DNA of 64,000 bases from Saccharomonospora sp. NB11 (GTDB taxonomy: Bacteria; Actinomycetota; Actinomycetes; Mycobacteriales; Pseudonocardiaceae). A model generated the notes under the pieces. It was not told the origin of the DNA, did no database searches, and was given only the letters and a program-made list of their open reading frames with translations. The stretch is taken from NCBI RefSeq assembly GCF_015910535.1, contig NZ_JACBJG010000014.1, positions 1 to 64,000 of the forward strand. Reading direction: 5' to 3'. Below are positions 1-8,624 of the stretch, piece by piece. The position numbers and the translations under genes are program-made. Position 1 is the stretch's first letter. Every line of letters starts with the position of its first letter.

Positions 1-1
1 A

Positions 2-61
2 CAACTGGAGATCATCAACGACATCGCCTCCGACGACTGCCGCTACAGACGTGACGTCTGA
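2..61 (+). CDS. 3' end of an unidentified protein (partial)
   Basis: The first 60 bases read openly as the C-terminal 19 residues of a plus-strand protein (ending DDCRYRRDV) before a TGA stop. The gene begins outside the window, so no domain can be assigned. Codon usage is compatible with the GC-rich coding bias of the rest of the window. It could also be a chance open frame, so the call is tentative. Confidence 0.4.
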   Translation, partial: QLEIINDIASDDCRYRRDV

Positions 62-519
62 GTGGTACGCAGCGATGGCAACCTTCGAAAAGACCTTCGA
101 TGCGATGGCGTTTTTTTTGTGTCGTGTGCTGCGATGTGCTGGGTGTTCGCCGCTGCGTTCGGGTCGGACTGACCTTGCCGCGCGTCGATCCGCGGCAGAA
201 TGTCCGTCTCCTCGCTGTGCGACTCGGGCCATTGGCGATCCTGTTGCAAGGCAACCCCTCCACGTCCGGCGTTCGGCCAGAACTCCGCAGGCCAAGATAC
301 GGGTGGACGAGCGTCCGTGTCCCATGAGGCCCCGACTCGCGGCTCATCCTGTTGCCGCTGGTCACGGCATGTGTGCGCGCGGTCGACCGGGGTTGTCGAG
401 TCCGCTTCCCGTGACTCTCGGCCGTTGTACCGATTCTGTTTCATTGCGATAGCTGTTTTTGTGGGTACCCGCCAGTGATCGGGCATCGAAGAAGACGCGC
501 ATCCGTAGGGGGAGGTTCC
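62..519. other. Intergenic region, no gene recognised
   Basis: This 458-base stretch has lower GC than its surroundings, including a run of eight T around 111-119 that could belong to the end of the upstream transcript. Overlapping open frames exist on both strands but none has a sensible start, a recognisable motif or the usual codon bias. A GGGGGAGG ribosome binding site near the right end belongs to the next gene. Confidence 0.5.
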
Positions 520-768
520 ATGCGAGTCACGGCCGACGACGTCCGGGCCTTGTTGGCGAGTGACGAGCCCGGGGCACGCCTCGTGCTCCACGAGGGCAGG
601 CTGCGGGTACTGGGTGAGCGTGACCTGCGTTCGCCCGACCACGCCGGTGCCGTGGAGGTGGCGGAACGCGACGAGCTGCGAAAGGAGCTGCCGGACGAGG
701 CGACTCCGGGCGACTACGAGCGCGTCGCTGCGGGTCTGGACGTCACCCTCTCGAACCAGGGCGGTTGA
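520..768 (+). CDS. Small conserved-type hypothetical protein (82 aa)
   Basis: A short acidic, soluble protein with no recognised motif. The ATG at 520 is preceded by a GGGGGAGG Shine-Dalgarno sequence at good spacing, which decides this start over an upstream in-frame GTG at 475. Its stop lies 6 bases before the metallophosphoesterase start, so it is probably the first gene of a three-gene operon with the phosphoesterase and the PHP protein. No membrane segment or signal peptide is visible. The function is unknown. Confidence 0.65.
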   Translation: MRVTADDVRALLASDEPGARLVLHEGRLRVLGERDLRSPDHAGAVEVAERDELRKELPDEATPGDYERVAAGLDVTLSNQGG

Positions 769-774
769 GCGCGG

Positions 775-1296
775 GTGAGCGACGAGCTGCGGCTGCTCCT
801 CCTTGCCGACACCCACGTGCCGCGACGAGCTCGCGAGCTGCCCGAGCAGGTGTGGGACGCGGTGTCGGTCGCCGACGTCGTCGTGCACGCGGGTGACTGG
901 GTGTCGGCCGACCTGCTCGACCGGCTCGACGAGGCTGCGGCCCGGCTGGTGGGCGTGTACGGCAACAACGACGGGCCCGAGCTGCGACGGCGGCTGCCCG
1001 AGGTCGAGCGGGTCGAGCTGAACGGCCTCCGACTGGCGGTGGTGCACGAGACCGGGCCCGCGAAGGGGCGCGAGCAGCGGTGCGATCGCCGGTTCGGCGA
1101 CGTCGACGTCCTCGTGTTCGGGCACAGCCACATCCCCTGGGACACGACGACCCCGGCCGGGTTGCGCCTGCTGAATCCCGGCTCCCCCACCGACCGGCGT
1201 CGGCAACCGGCGTGCACCTACCTCACGGCGACGATTCGGGACGCGCGATTGGACGACGTGAGATGGCACACGCTGCCGCGGAAGGACGGGCGATGA
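775..1296 (+). CDS. YfcE/MJ0936-type metallophosphoesterase
   Basis: A 173-residue single-domain calcineurin-like phosphodiesterase. The metal-binding motifs appear in the expected order: DTH (residues 12-14), GD (40-41), GNND (63-66, a variant of GNHD), His91 and GHSH (116-119), followed by the family's LNPGS loop. Members of this family hydrolyse phosphodiester or phosphomonoester bonds with two bound metals; the substrate here cannot be told from sequence. It starts with GTG just after the small upstream gene and its stop overlaps the PHP gene start (ATGA), which indicates translational coupling and a shared operon. Confidence 0.85.
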   Translation: MSDELRLLLLADTHVPRRARELPEQVWDAVSVADVVVHAGDWVSADLLDRLDEAAARLVGVYGNNDGPELRRRLPEVERVELNGLRLAVVHETGPAKGREQRCDRRFGDVDVLVFGHSHIPWDTTTPAGLRLLNPGSPTDRRRQPACTYLTATIRDARLDDVRWHTLPRKDGR

Positions 1297-2306
1297 ATCC
1301 CGTGAGCGTGCTCCGACAGATCGCGCTGCACCTCGAACGTGCGGGTGCCCCGACCTATCGGGTCCGGGCCTTCCGCACGGCGGCCGGAGTGGTCGAGGGC
1401 GTCGAACGGAACGAGCTGGAGCGGCGGGCCGCAGAGGGGACCCTCACCGAGCTGCGCGGCATCGGCAAGACCACGGCGACGGTGATCGCCGAGGCGCTGG
1501 CAGGCCGGGAGCCGGAGTACCTCACGCAGGTCGCGGGCGGGGCGGAGAACCTGCCCGACGGGGGAGAGCTGCTGACGGCGTTGCGGGGCGACTGTCACAC
1601 GCACTCCGACTGGTCGGACGGCGGGAGCCCGATCGAGGAGATGGCCGAGGCGGCCCGGCAGCTCGGTCACGAGTACGTGGTGCTCACCGACCACTCGCCG
1701 AGGCTGACGGTCGCGCGCGGCTTGTCGGCCGACCGGCTGCGGGAACAGCTCGAGGTGGTGGCAGGTCTCAACGCCGCCTACGACCGCGAGGGCAGCCCCT
1801 TCCGCATCCTCACCGGCATCGAGGTCGACATCCTCGACGATGGTGCGCTCGACCAGGAGGAGGAGCTGCTGGCGCGGCTGGACGTCGTGGTGGCCAGCGT
1901 GCACTCCCGACTGAGGATGGAACGGCGGAGCATGACCGAACGCATGGTCGCCGCCGTGTCGAACCCACACGTGGACGTGCTCGGGCATTGCACGGGACGA
2001 CTGGTGACGGGCCGGGGGAGGCCGGAGTCGGAGTTCGACGCCGACGCCGTGTTCGAGGCGTGTCGGGACCACGGCGTCGCGGTGGAGATCAACTCTCGGC
2101 CGGAGCGGCTCGATCCGCCCCGGCGGTTGTTGCGCCGAGCACGTGAGCTGGGATGTCGGTTCGCCATCGACACCGACGCGCACGCGCCCGGCCAGTTGGG
2201 CTGGCAGCCCTACGGGTGCGCCCGGGCGTTGGCGTGCGGTGTGGGGGTCGAGGACGTGGTCAACACCCTGCCCGTCGACGAGCTGCTGAGCTGGACTCGG
2301 CGGTGA
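1293..2306 (+). CDS. PHP-domain phosphoesterase with N-terminal helix-hairpin-helix
   Basis: A 337-residue protein. Residues about 1-75 resemble the helix-hairpin-helix segment of X-family polymerases (GIGKT at 56-60). A PHP domain follows, with the metal ligands HTH (102-104), TDH (132-134) and a C-terminal DTDAHAP stretch. This is the C-terminal half of a bacterial PolX without the polymerase domain; related stand-alone proteins act as metal-dependent phosphatases or nucleases. The start ATG overlaps the stop of the metallophosphoesterase, so two phosphoester-cleaving enzymes are made from one message. A DNA-related role is inferred from the HhH segment only. Confidence 0.8.
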   Translation: MNPVSVLRQIALHLERAGAPTYRVRAFRTAAGVVEGVERNELERRAAEGTLTELRGIGKTTATVIAEALAGREPEYLTQVAGGAENLPDGGELLTALRGDCHTHSDWSDGGSPIEEMAEAARQLGHEYVVLTDHSPRLTVARGLSADRLREQLEVVAGLNAAYDREGSPFRILTGIEVDILDDGALDQEEELLARLDVVVASVHSRLRMERRSMTERMVAAVSNPHVDVLGHCTGRLVTGRGRPESEFDADAVFEACRDHGVAVEINSRPERLDPPRRLLRRARELGCRFAIDTDAHAPGQLGWQPYGCARALACGVGVEDVVNTLPVDELLSWTRR

Positions 2307-2356
2307 CGGAGGTCTCGTGGCACACGCGGGGTTCGACAGAACGGGTACGGGCGTAC

Positions 2357-2362
2357 TAGAAG
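2357..2362 (+). promoter_or_regulatory. -10 box of the MFS gene (leaderless)
   Basis: TAGAAG lies six bases before the GTG at 2369. This is the spacing seen at other leaderless starts in this window. No clear -35 element is seen. Confidence 0.35.
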
Positions 2363-2368
2363 TGACGG

Positions 2369-3547
2369 GTGCCCTCGACCTCCGTGACTGACATCCCGGT
2401 CTCACCGCTGCGGCACCGGCCGTTCGTGCTCATGCTGGTGGCCGCGGTCGGGGCGTTCGCGGGCTTCGCGCTGCTGCTGCCCGTGGTGCCGCTGTGGACC
2501 GTCCGGCAAGGCGCGGGTTCCGTCGTCGCCGGAGCCTCCACCGGGGTCTTCATGGCGAGCACCGTGCTGGCACAGTTCGCCGTGCCCACGCTCGTGCGCA
2601 AGTTCGGTTATCGGACCGGGCTACTGCTCGGGGCGCTGCTGCTCGGCGTCCCGGCCCCGCTGCTGGCCGTGTTCCCCGCGGCCGAGGCGATCCTCGCGAC
2701 GTCCTTCGTGCGCGGACTCGGCTTCGGACTCCTCACCGTGTGCGCCAGCGCTCTGATCGCCGAGCTGCTGCCGGAGGCGTCGGTCGCGCGCGGTTCGGGC
2801 CTCTACGGCCTCGCGGTGGGGCTGCCCCAGCTCGTCGGACTGCCCGCGGGCACGGCCATGGCGGAGCACTGGGGGTTCGTGCCGGTCTTCGTGCTCGCGA
2901 CCGTGCTGCCGCTCATGGCGGTCGTGCCCATCCTCGGCATTCCCACGGCGTTCCCTCACGACGACACCACGCGAGGCGGCCTGCGCGGGGCCGTGGACGT
3001 CGCCTCGGCCACCTGGCGGCCGTGGTTGCCGATGCTCGCGGTGTCCACCGGCTACGGCGCGCTCGCGACGTTCCTGCCCATCGTGTTGAGCCCGTCCGTC
3101 GCGACGATCGCGTTGCTGGTCGTGCCGGGTGCGGCGATGCTCACCCGCTGGCTCGCGGGACACGTCGGTGACCGTGTGGCCGCCCCGGGTCGCATGCTGC
3201 TGCCCGCTCTCGCCGTCGGTGGTGCGGGGCTGCTCGGCTTCGCGCTCGTCTCCGAGGCGGACGGTCTCGCCGTCGTCGCCGTCGTGGCGGTGACGTTGTT
3301 CGGTATCGGGTTCGGGGTCGTGCAGAACGACGCCCTGGTGGCCATGTTCGCCAGGGCTCCCGCCGCCAAGGCCAGCGTGGCCTGGAACGTCGCCTTCGAC
3401 GCGGGGCAGGGCCTGGGCGCCGTCGCGCTGGGGGCGCTGATCTCGGCCACCACCGTGGGGACGTCGTTCACGCTGCTCGCGGTCGCCGCCCTCGCCGTGC
3501 TGCCGGTGGCCTGGCAGGCGGGCAGGACGACGCCGAAGGGTGGTTAG
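2369..3547 (+). CDS. MFS transporter
   Basis: A 392-residue, very hydrophobic protein with about twelve membrane segments, typical of major facilitator superfamily exporters of the drug/metabolite type. The loop between helices 2 and 3 carries a short basic motif (RKFGYRTG) equivalent to MFS motif A, and a related GHVGDR sequence sits in the second half. It is the gene immediately before hisH, with its stop 9 bases from the hisH start. The substrate is unknown. An in-frame GTG at 2384 is an alternative start. Confidence 0.8.
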   Translation: MPSTSVTDIPVSPLRHRPFVLMLVAAVGAFAGFALLLPVVPLWTVRQGAGSVVAGASTGVFMASTVLAQFAVPTLVRKFGYRTGLLLGALLLGVPAPLLAVFPAAEAILATSFVRGLGFGLLTVCASALIAELLPEASVARGSGLYGLAVGLPQLVGLPAGTAMAEHWGFVPVFVLATVLPLMAVVPILGIPTAFPHDDTTRGGLRGAVDVASATWRPWLPMLAVSTGYGALATFLPIVLSPSVATIALLVVPGAAMLTRWLAGHVGDRVAAPGRMLLPALAVGGAGLLGFALVSEADGLAVVAVVAVTLFGIGFGVVQNDALVAMFARAPAAKASVAWNVAFDAGQGLGAVALGALISATTVGTSFTLLAVAALAVLPVAWQAGRTTPKGG

Positions 3548-3550
3548 TCT
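3545..3550 (+). promoter_or_regulatory. -10 box of hisH
   Basis: TAGTCT lies six bases before the hisH GTG and overlaps the MFS stop codon. The spacer GGAAGG could instead serve as a ribosome binding site on a longer transcript. Confidence 0.35.
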
Positions 3551-3556
3551 GGAAGG

Positions 3557-4213
3557 GTGACTTCAGCGCCTTCAGTGTCTTCGGTGCCGTCGGTCGTCAT
3601 CCTCGACTACGGTTCCGGCAACCTCCGCTCCGCCGAGCGCGCCCTGCAACGCACCGGCGCGCACGTCGAGGTGACCTCGGACCCGAAGGCGGCCGTGGAG
3701 GCCGACGGGCTCGTCGTGCCCGGGGTCGGTGCCTTCGCGGCCTGCATGGAGGGCCTGCTGGAGGTCGGCGGCCACCGGATCATCGGCAAGCGGCTCGCCG
3801 GTGGGCGGCCCGTGCTGGGCATCTGCGTCGGCATGCAGATCCTCTTCGAACGCGGTGTCGAGCACGACGTCGAGGCCGAGGGGGTCGGCGAGTGGCCGGG
3901 CACCGTCGAGCGGCTCGACGCCGACGTGCTGCCGCACATGGGCTGGAACACCGTGCGAGCGCCCGAGGATTCGGAGTTGTTCGCGGGACTCGACCCGGAC
4001 ACGCGCTTCTACTTCGTGCACTCCTACGCCGTGCGGCGTTGGGAACTGGAGTCGGAACTGCCCGGCGCGCAACCGAAGGTCACCACCGCGCACCACGGGG
4101 AGGAGTTCGTGGCCGCGGTCGAGAACGGTCCGCTGTGGGCCACGCAGTTCCACCCGGAGAAGTCCGGCGACGCCGGGGCGCACATCCTCAAGAACTGGGT
4201 CCAGACCCTCTGA
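3557..4213 (+). CDS. hisH: Imidazole glycerol phosphate synthase, glutaminase subunit
   Basis: A 218-residue class I glutamine amidotransferase. The nucleophile is Cys90 in GICVGMQ, and the His/Glu of the triad are His199 and Glu201 in FHPEKS. HisH releases ammonia from glutamine and channels it to HisF, which forms imidazole glycerol phosphate and AICAR in histidine synthesis. Its partner HisF is encoded 3.3 kb downstream at 7493. Start is GTG. The next gene, priA, follows after 35 bases with its own -10 box. Confidence 0.96.
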   Translation: MTSAPSVSSVPSVVILDYGSGNLRSAERALQRTGAHVEVTSDPKAAVEADGLVVPGVGAFAACMEGLLEVGGHRIIGKRLAGGRPVLGICVGMQILFERGVEHDVEAEGVGEWPGTVERLDADVLPHMGWNTVRAPEDSELFAGLDPDTRFYFVHSYAVRRWELESELPGAQPKVTTAHHGEEFVAAVENGPLWATQFHPEKSGDAGAHILKNWVQTL

Positions 4214-4236
4214 ATCCGTTCCGGCCCACCGGTTCC

Positions 4237-4242
4237 TATAGT
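4237..4242 (+). promoter_or_regulatory. -10 box of priA (leaderless)
   Basis: TATAGT ends exactly six bases before the priA GTG at 4249, so transcription would start at or next to the start codon. This is the best-conserved of the leaderless boxes seen here. Confidence 0.5.
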
Positions 4243-4248
4243 GGCCGG

Positions 4249-4980
4249 GTGAGCTTCACACTACTTCCCGCCGTGGACGTGGCCGACGGACAAGCCGTAC
4301 GTCTGGTGCAGGGCGAGGCAGGGACCGAGACCTCGTACGGATCGCCGCTGGAGGCGGCGCTGGCCTGGCAGCGTGACGGCGCGGAGTGGATCCATCTGGT
4401 GGACCTCGACGCCGCGTTCGGCAAGGGCTCCAACCGCGAGCTCCTGGCGGAGGTCGTGGGCAGGCTTGACGTGAACGTGGAGCTGTCCGGTGGCATCCGC
4501 GACGACGAGTCGCTGGCCGCCGCACTGTCCACCGGGGCGCGCCGCGTGAACCTCGGGACGGCGGCGCTGGAGGACCCGGAGTGGAGCGCCCGCGTGGTCG
4601 CGACGCACGGTGACCGGGTCGCGATCGGCCTCGACGTCCGTATCACCGAGCAGGGACACCGGCTCGCGGCGCGAGGCTGGACCAAGGACGGTGGCGACCT
4701 GTGGGAGACGCTGGAGCGGCTCGACCGCGACGGCGCCCAGCGCTACGTCGTCACCGACGTGAGCAAGGACGGCACTCTGCGCGGGCCGAACCTCGACCTG
4801 CTTCGTGAGGTCACCGCCCGCACCGATGCGGCCATCATCGCGTCGGGTGGAGTGTCCAGCCTCGACGACCTGCGGGCGCTGGCGGCGCTGAGCAGCGACG
4901 GCGTCGAGGGCTCGATCGTGGGCAAGGCGTTGTACGCCGGTGCCTTCACCCTTCCCGAGGCGCTCGCGGCCGTGGCTTGA
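4249..4980 (+). CDS. priA: Bifunctional HisA/TrpF isomerase (PriA)
   Basis: A 243-residue (beta/alpha)8 barrel. The catalytic Asp10 and Asp170 are present. So are Arg142 and Trp144 in loop 5 (ARGWTKDGG), the pair that lets actinobacterial PriA accept both ProFAR (histidine pathway, HisA reaction) and PRA (tryptophan pathway, TrpF reaction). The window contains trpE, trpC, trpB and trpA but no trpF, consistent with this enzyme doing both jobs. The start is GTG behind TATAGT. The 3' end of the gene is the first unit of the tandem repeat that follows. Confidence 0.95.
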   Translation: MSFTLLPAVDVADGQAVRLVQGEAGTETSYGSPLEAALAWQRDGAEWIHLVDLDAAFGKGSNRELLAEVVGRLDVNVELSGGIRDDESLAAALSTGARRVNLGTAALEDPEWSARVVATHGDRVAIGLDVRITEQGHRLAARGWTKDGGDLWETLERLDRDGAQRYVVTDVSKDGTLRGPNLDLLREVTARTDAAIIASGGVSSLDDLRALAALSSDGVEGSIVGKALYAGAFTLPEALAAVA

Positions 4981-5080
4981 TTGGCCGTTCACGGCCGTGG
5001 CCTGATTGGCCGTTCACGGCCGTGGCTTGATTGGCCGTTCACGGCCGTGGCTGGTTTGGCCGCTCGCGGCCGTGGCCTGA
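4956..5080. repeat. 25-bp tandem repeat grown from the priA 3' end
   Basis: Five head-to-tail 25-base units start at 4956, 4981, 5006, 5031 and 5056. The first is the last 25 bases of priA including its TGA. The following copies read TTGGCCGTTCACGGCC then GTGGC(C/T)TGA. The last copy carries the priA-like CGCTCGCGGCC form. Each middle copy holds a perfect hairpin, GGCCGT-TC-ACGGCC. The array separates priA from a convergent reductase gene and may act as a stack of small stem-loops at the transcript end. Confidence 0.85.
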
Positions 5081-5125
5081 CGGGACGGGCGGCGACCAGC
5101 ACGAGACTCCGGGGCGGTTCGGGCG

Positions 5126-5524
5126 TCAGTCGGTGAGCGTGATGGCGATACCGACGGTGCGCTGCGGGCCGCCCCTCAGCTTGCTGAAGAACATCGTGAT
5201 CCGCCCGAGCAGCCCGTAGCGCCGGGCGATGACCCGTCGGGCGTGCTCGCTGCCCTCGTCGTCGAGAATCCGGGCCGTGCCGGTGACGGTGGGCCCGTGG
5301 AGGTTCTTCCCCCGCACGTCGCAGGCCGTCAGCCGGACCTCGGGGTTGTTGCGGATGCGCTTGACCTTCCCGGCGTTGCGCTCGCTGAAGACGAGCAACT
5401 CGGCGCCGTCCCTGGCGATCCACACGGGAGTCGCCACCTCGGCGCCGGTCTTGCGGAAGGTGACCAGCGACACGTACTTCTCGGAGTCCAGTCGCGCGAG
5501 TTCGCTCTCGATGTCCACGGCCAC
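5126..5524 (-). CDS. PPOX-class F420/FMN-dependent oxidoreductase
   Basis: A 132-residue split-barrel flavin/deazaflavin-type protein. The N-terminal segment (SEKYVSLVTFRKTG, then PVWIARDG) and the central VFSERNAGKVKRIRNNPEV stretch are typical of the TIGR03666 (Rv2061-like) F420-binding group of the pyridoxamine-phosphate-oxidase-like superfamily. Such proteins usually bind F420 and reduce unknown small substrates. Start GTG at 5524. It converges on priA across the 25-bp repeat. The next gene upstream on the same strand ends 56 bases away, so co-transcription is possible. Confidence 0.8.
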   Translation of the reverse strand: MAVDIESELARLDSEKYVSLVTFRKTGAEVATPVWIARDGAELLVFSERNAGKVKRIRNNPEVRLTACDVRGKNLHGPTVTGTARILDDEGSEHARRVIARRYGLLGRITMFFSKLRGGPQRTVGIAITLTD

Positions 5525-5580
5525 ATCGTGCCGGGCCGCCGGGACGGGCGGTACCCCACCCCGTGGGCCCGGCGGTCGGA

Positions 5581-7377
5581 TCAGCCTTCGGCGCGGTACG
5601 GGTGCGCGGTGACGGGATCGCTGGACGGAACCCGGTTCGGCTCCGACAACTCCGTCTGTCCACGGTGCAGTGTCGGGCCGCACTGTCGCAGGGGCGAGGC
5701 GAGCAGTCGTTGCTCCACCCAGGCCGCCGAGGTGGTCGCGTAGTCGCGCAGCTCGGCGAGTGTCTCGGCGTCCGGCACCACCGACTTGCGCACCCAGTCG
5801 CCGTGGGGCTCGCCCTGCTTGGTGTGGTAGTGGATCGGGTAGTAGTCGCGTTCGAGCCGGGGGTCCCACCCGAGGCCCGTGCCGCTCGTCCACGGTTCCC
5901 GTATGTGGATGAACGTGGGCTTGGCGACGGTGTAGACGTACTCGGCCTGCGCGCGGCGGTCCTCGGTGCGCGCCATCTCGGCGAACGTCGCGTGGGTCAA
6001 CCCGGCCATGTCGACGAGGTCGAGTCGGCTCGTGAGCGACGAGCCACCGAGGTCGGGGATCAGCAGGGACGCCTCTTCCAGTCCGAGGACGTCGGCGTAG
6101 CCGTTGAAGACGCGACCGAGCCGGTCGGCGACGTAGCACGCGGAGATGTCGGGCTGCGCCCGGAACTGCTCCGAGGCGTGGACGAAGCCCGCGCCGGTGG
6201 GCAGCAGCACCGCGACGAGCCCGGCGACGAGCCAGGCGCGGACCCGGGTGCGGGCGGACCGCACCACCTCGACCGTCGCGAGCGTGGCGGCGAGGGTGCC
6301 GAGCACCCACACCGGGGTGGCGAACCGGTACTGCGCCATCCAGTCGGGTTCCAGTACGGCGTAGGCGACCACCGCGAGCCCGAGGGGGACGAGCACGGCG
6401 AGCAGGCCCGCGCGCCACCAAGTGCCCCTGGCGAGCATCGCGGCGACCATGGCCGCGGCGAACAGCACGGCGAGCGCTCCCACGTAGGAGACCAGCTCGC
6501 CCGGCCGGACGAGATCCACGAGGGTCGGCAGGTCCTGCGCCTTCGCCACCGACGGCATGGACAGCCACTGCCCGAACGTCACGTACCGCCACGTGAAGTA
6601 CGCGCCGACGGGGACGAGGAAGACCAGGGACGACTCGACGCAGCGGCGCAGGCTCGGCACGAGTTCGGCACGCCGGAGCTGAGCCAGCACCACCAGCGGA
6701 TAGCTACCCGCGTAGATCAGCCCCTCGGGGCGGGTGAGCGCTGCCAACGCGGCCAGCGCGCCGACCGTCACCGCCACCTTCGCGGTGAGCAGCCGGCCGT
6801 CCACGACGGCGAGGAAGAGCACCACCGCCTGGGTGACGAGCAGCAGAGCGTAGAGCGGGTTCTCCAACCCGGAGAACGCCCAGATCACGAACGACGGCAT
6901 CGCGGCGAGGACACCGCCCATCGCGAGCGGCACCACCCACGCGGCCGTGGTGAGGACCCTGCGAGCGGCCACGTAGCTCAGCGTGAGAATCGCCGCGCAG
7001 CACAGCAGCGCCAGCGCCTTGGGGAACAACACGTAGTCGGGGATGCCGAACAACAGACCGTGGTCGAACAGCCCGACCAGCCTGCCGAGGACGAGCAGCA
7101 GCAGCCACGTCGGATTGGAATAACCCTCGACGGCGGGCGCGCCCGGTTGCAGCACCGGTCCGAGTCCCTCTGCGACACTGCGCGCGTAGGAGAACGTGAT
7201 GGCGGCGTCGTCGATGATCCAGTACCCGTAGGCGGACGCGTGGGCCCCGATCAGGGCAGTGCCCACGGCCACCGAGGCGACCGGAGCGAGACGAGCGCGT
7301 CGAGCGGGCCTCCGGGCCACGTGGTTCTCGGTCTCCGACGGGATCGTTCGGACGTCTCTTACCGAGGCGATCGTCAT
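5581..7377 (-). CDS. GT-C family polyprenyl-phosphate-dependent glycosyltransferase (AftB-like)
   Basis: A 598-residue polytopic membrane protein. The first extracellular loop carries the GT-C signature: a DDA pair (about residues 56-58, IDDAAITFSYARSVAEG) followed by VEGYSNPTW. These acidic residues are the catalytic site in arabinosyl- and mannosyl-type transferases using decaprenyl-phosphate sugars. About ten membrane helices are followed by a soluble C-terminal region of about 200 residues. The likely role is adding sugars to cell-wall arabinogalactan or a related glycan outside the membrane; the acceptor is not identifiable. ATG start with a leaderless TACAGT box, divergent from hisF. 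Confidence 0.7.
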   Translation of the reverse strand: MTIASVRDVRTIPSETENHVARRPARRARLAPVASVAVGTALIGAHASAYGYWIIDDAAITFSYARSVAEGLGPVLQPGAPAVEGYSNPTWLLLLVLGRLVGLFDHGLLFGIPDYVLFPKALALLCCAAILTLSYVAARRVLTTAAWVVPLAMGGVLAAMPSFVIWAFSGLENPLYALLLVTQAVVLFLAVVDGRLLTAKVAVTVGALAALAALTRPEGLIYAGSYPLVVLAQLRRAELVPSLRRCVESSLVFLVPVGAYFTWRYVTFGQWLSMPSVAKAQDLPTLVDLVRPGELVSYVGALAVLFAAAMVAAMLARGTWWRAGLLAVLVPLGLAVVAYAVLEPDWMAQYRFATPVWVLGTLAATLATVEVVRSARTRVRAWLVAGLVAVLLPTGAGFVHASEQFRAQPDISACYVADRLGRVFNGYADVLGLEEASLLIPDLGGSSLTSRLDLVDMAGLTHATFAEMARTEDRRAQAEYVYTVAKPTFIHIREPWTSGTGLGWDPRLERDYYPIHYHTKQGEPHGDWVRKSVVPDAETLAELRDYATTSAAWVEQRLLASPLRQCGPTLHRGQTELSEPNRVPSSDPVTAHPYRAEG

Positions 7378-7383
7378 GGAAGC

Positions 7384-7389
7384 ACTGTA
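7384..7389 (-). promoter_or_regulatory. -10 box of the GT-C gene (leaderless)
   Basis: Read on the minus strand, TACAGT lies six bases before the ATG at 7377. It faces the hisF promoter across about 90 bases. Confidence 0.45.
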
Positions 7390-7480
7390 GAGAGCGAAGT
7401 GTTCGCCCTGCGTATAACGCGAATACCCGGCACGGCGGGGTGACGCGGTGTCACCCGGCAGAGGGGCCGGACGCCCCGGT

Positions 7481-7486
7481 TAGGCT
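7481..7486 (+). promoter_or_regulatory. -10 box of hisF (leaderless)
   Basis: TAGGCT lies six bases before the hisF ATG at 7493; no ribosome binding site is present between them. Confidence 0.5.
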
Positions 7487-7492
7487 GAGTCC

Positions 7493-8266
7493 ATGTCCGT
7501 CGCGGTGAGAGTGATTCCCTGTCTCGACGTCGACGCGGGCCGGGTGGTCAAGGGCGTGAACTTCGCCGACCTCCGGGACGCGGGGGACCCGGTCGAACTG
7601 GCCCGTCTCTACGACGCGGAGGGTGCCGACGAGCTGACGTTCCTCGACGTGACGGCCTCGTCCGGCAACCGCGAGACGACGTTCGACGTGGTGCGCAGGA
7701 CGGCCGAGCAGGTGTTCATCCCGCTCACCGTGGGTGGCGGAGTGCGCAGCACGGACGACGTCGACCGGCTGCTGCGGGCCGGGGCCGACAAGGTCAGCAT
7801 CAACACGGCCGCCATCGCGCGGCCCGAGCTGCTGCGGGAGGCGTCACGTCGGTTCGGCGCGCAGTGCGTCGTGCTGTCGGTGGACGCGCGGCGGGTGCCC
7901 GAGGGCGGCACGCCGACTCCTTCCGGCTTCGAGGTCACCACGCACGGCGGCCGTCGGGGCACCGGGATCGACGCCGTGGAGTGGGCGGCGCGCGGCGAGG
8001 AGCTGGGTGTCGGCGAGATTCTGCTCAACTCGATGGACGCGGACGGCACGAAGCAGGGCTTCGACCTGGAGCTGATCGAACTGGTGCGGGCCCAGGTCCG
8101 GGTGCCGCTCATCGCGAGCGGTGGCGCGGGCGCGGTGGAGCACTTCCTGCCCGCCGTGCGGGCGGGCGCCGACGCCGTGCTGGCCGCGAGCGTCTTCCAC
8201 TTCGGAGAGATGAAGATCGGCGAGGTCAAGGCGGCCCTGCGAGAGGGAGGTGTCGAGGTCCGATGA
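7493..8266 (+). CDS. hisF: Imidazole glycerol phosphate synthase, cyclase subunit
   Basis: A 257-residue (beta/alpha)8 barrel with the catalytic pair Asp12 ([13 protein letters not shown]) and Asp131 (VVLSVDARR), plus two phosphate-binding glycine loops (GGGVRS and ASGGAGA). It condenses PRFAR with ammonia delivered by HisH to give imidazole glycerol phosphate and AICAR. Its stop overlaps the hisI start (ATGA), so the two are translationally coupled. HisH is encoded separately upstream; the genes between them lie on the other strand. Confidence 0.96.
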   Translation: MSVAVRVIPCLDVDAGRVVKGVNFADLRDAGDPVELARLYDAEGADELTFLDVTASSGNRETTFDVVRRTAEQVFIPLTVGGGVRSTDDVDRLLRAGADKVSINTAAIARPELLREASRRFGAQCVVLSVDARRVPEGGTPTPSGFEVTTHGGRRGTGIDAVEWAARGEELGVGEILLNSMDADGTKQGFDLELIELVRAQVRVPLIASGGAGAVEHFLPAVRAGADAVLAASVFHFGEMKIGEVKAALREGGVEVR

Positions 8267-8622
8267 GCGGACTCGACCCGGACGTCGCGCGGCGGCTCAA
8301 GCGCAACGCCGACGGTCTCGTGTGCGCCGTGGTGGTGGAGCACTCGACGTCGCAGGTGCTCATGGTGGCGTGGATGGACGACGAGGCGCTGCACCGCACG
8401 CTCACCACCCGCCGCGCCACCTACTTCTCGCGCAGCAGGGGACGGCTGTGGGTGAAGGGGGAGACCTCGGGTCATGTCCAGCACGTGCGTGAGGTCCGGC
8501 TCGACTGCGACTCCGACACGCTGCTCGTGCGGGTGGACCAGACGGGACCGGCCTGCCACACCGGGACCCACACCTGCTTCGACGGTGACGAGCGGGTGCT
8601 GTTGGCCGACGAGTCGGCCTGA
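8263..8622 (+). CDS. hisI: Phosphoribosyl-AMP cyclohydrolase
   Basis: A 119-residue monofunctional HisI without the HisE pyrophosphatase domain. The metal-binding cysteines and acidic residues are visible in LDCDSD and [12 protein letters not shown], and the [11 protein letters not shown] motif is conserved. It opens the adenine ring of phosphoribosyl-AMP, the third step of histidine synthesis. The start overlaps the hisF stop by four bases. It ends two bases before the convergent TetR gene. Confidence 0.95.
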   Translation: MSGLDPDVARRLKRNADGLVCAVVVEHSTSQVLMVAWMDDEALHRTLTTRRATYFSRSRGRLWVKGETSGHVQHVREVRLDCDSDTLLVRVDQTGPACHTGTHTCFDGDERVLLADESA

Positions 8623-8624
8623 GG

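Noticed and set aside
111-119. T-run as an intrinsic terminator for the first partial gene
   Set aside because: No stable stem directly precedes the T-run, so it does not form a standard intrinsic terminator.
43-1269. Long minus-strand open frame over the first 1.2 kb
   Set aside because: It lies opposite the metallophosphoesterase and has an Arg/His/Gln-rich composition typical of a shadow frame.
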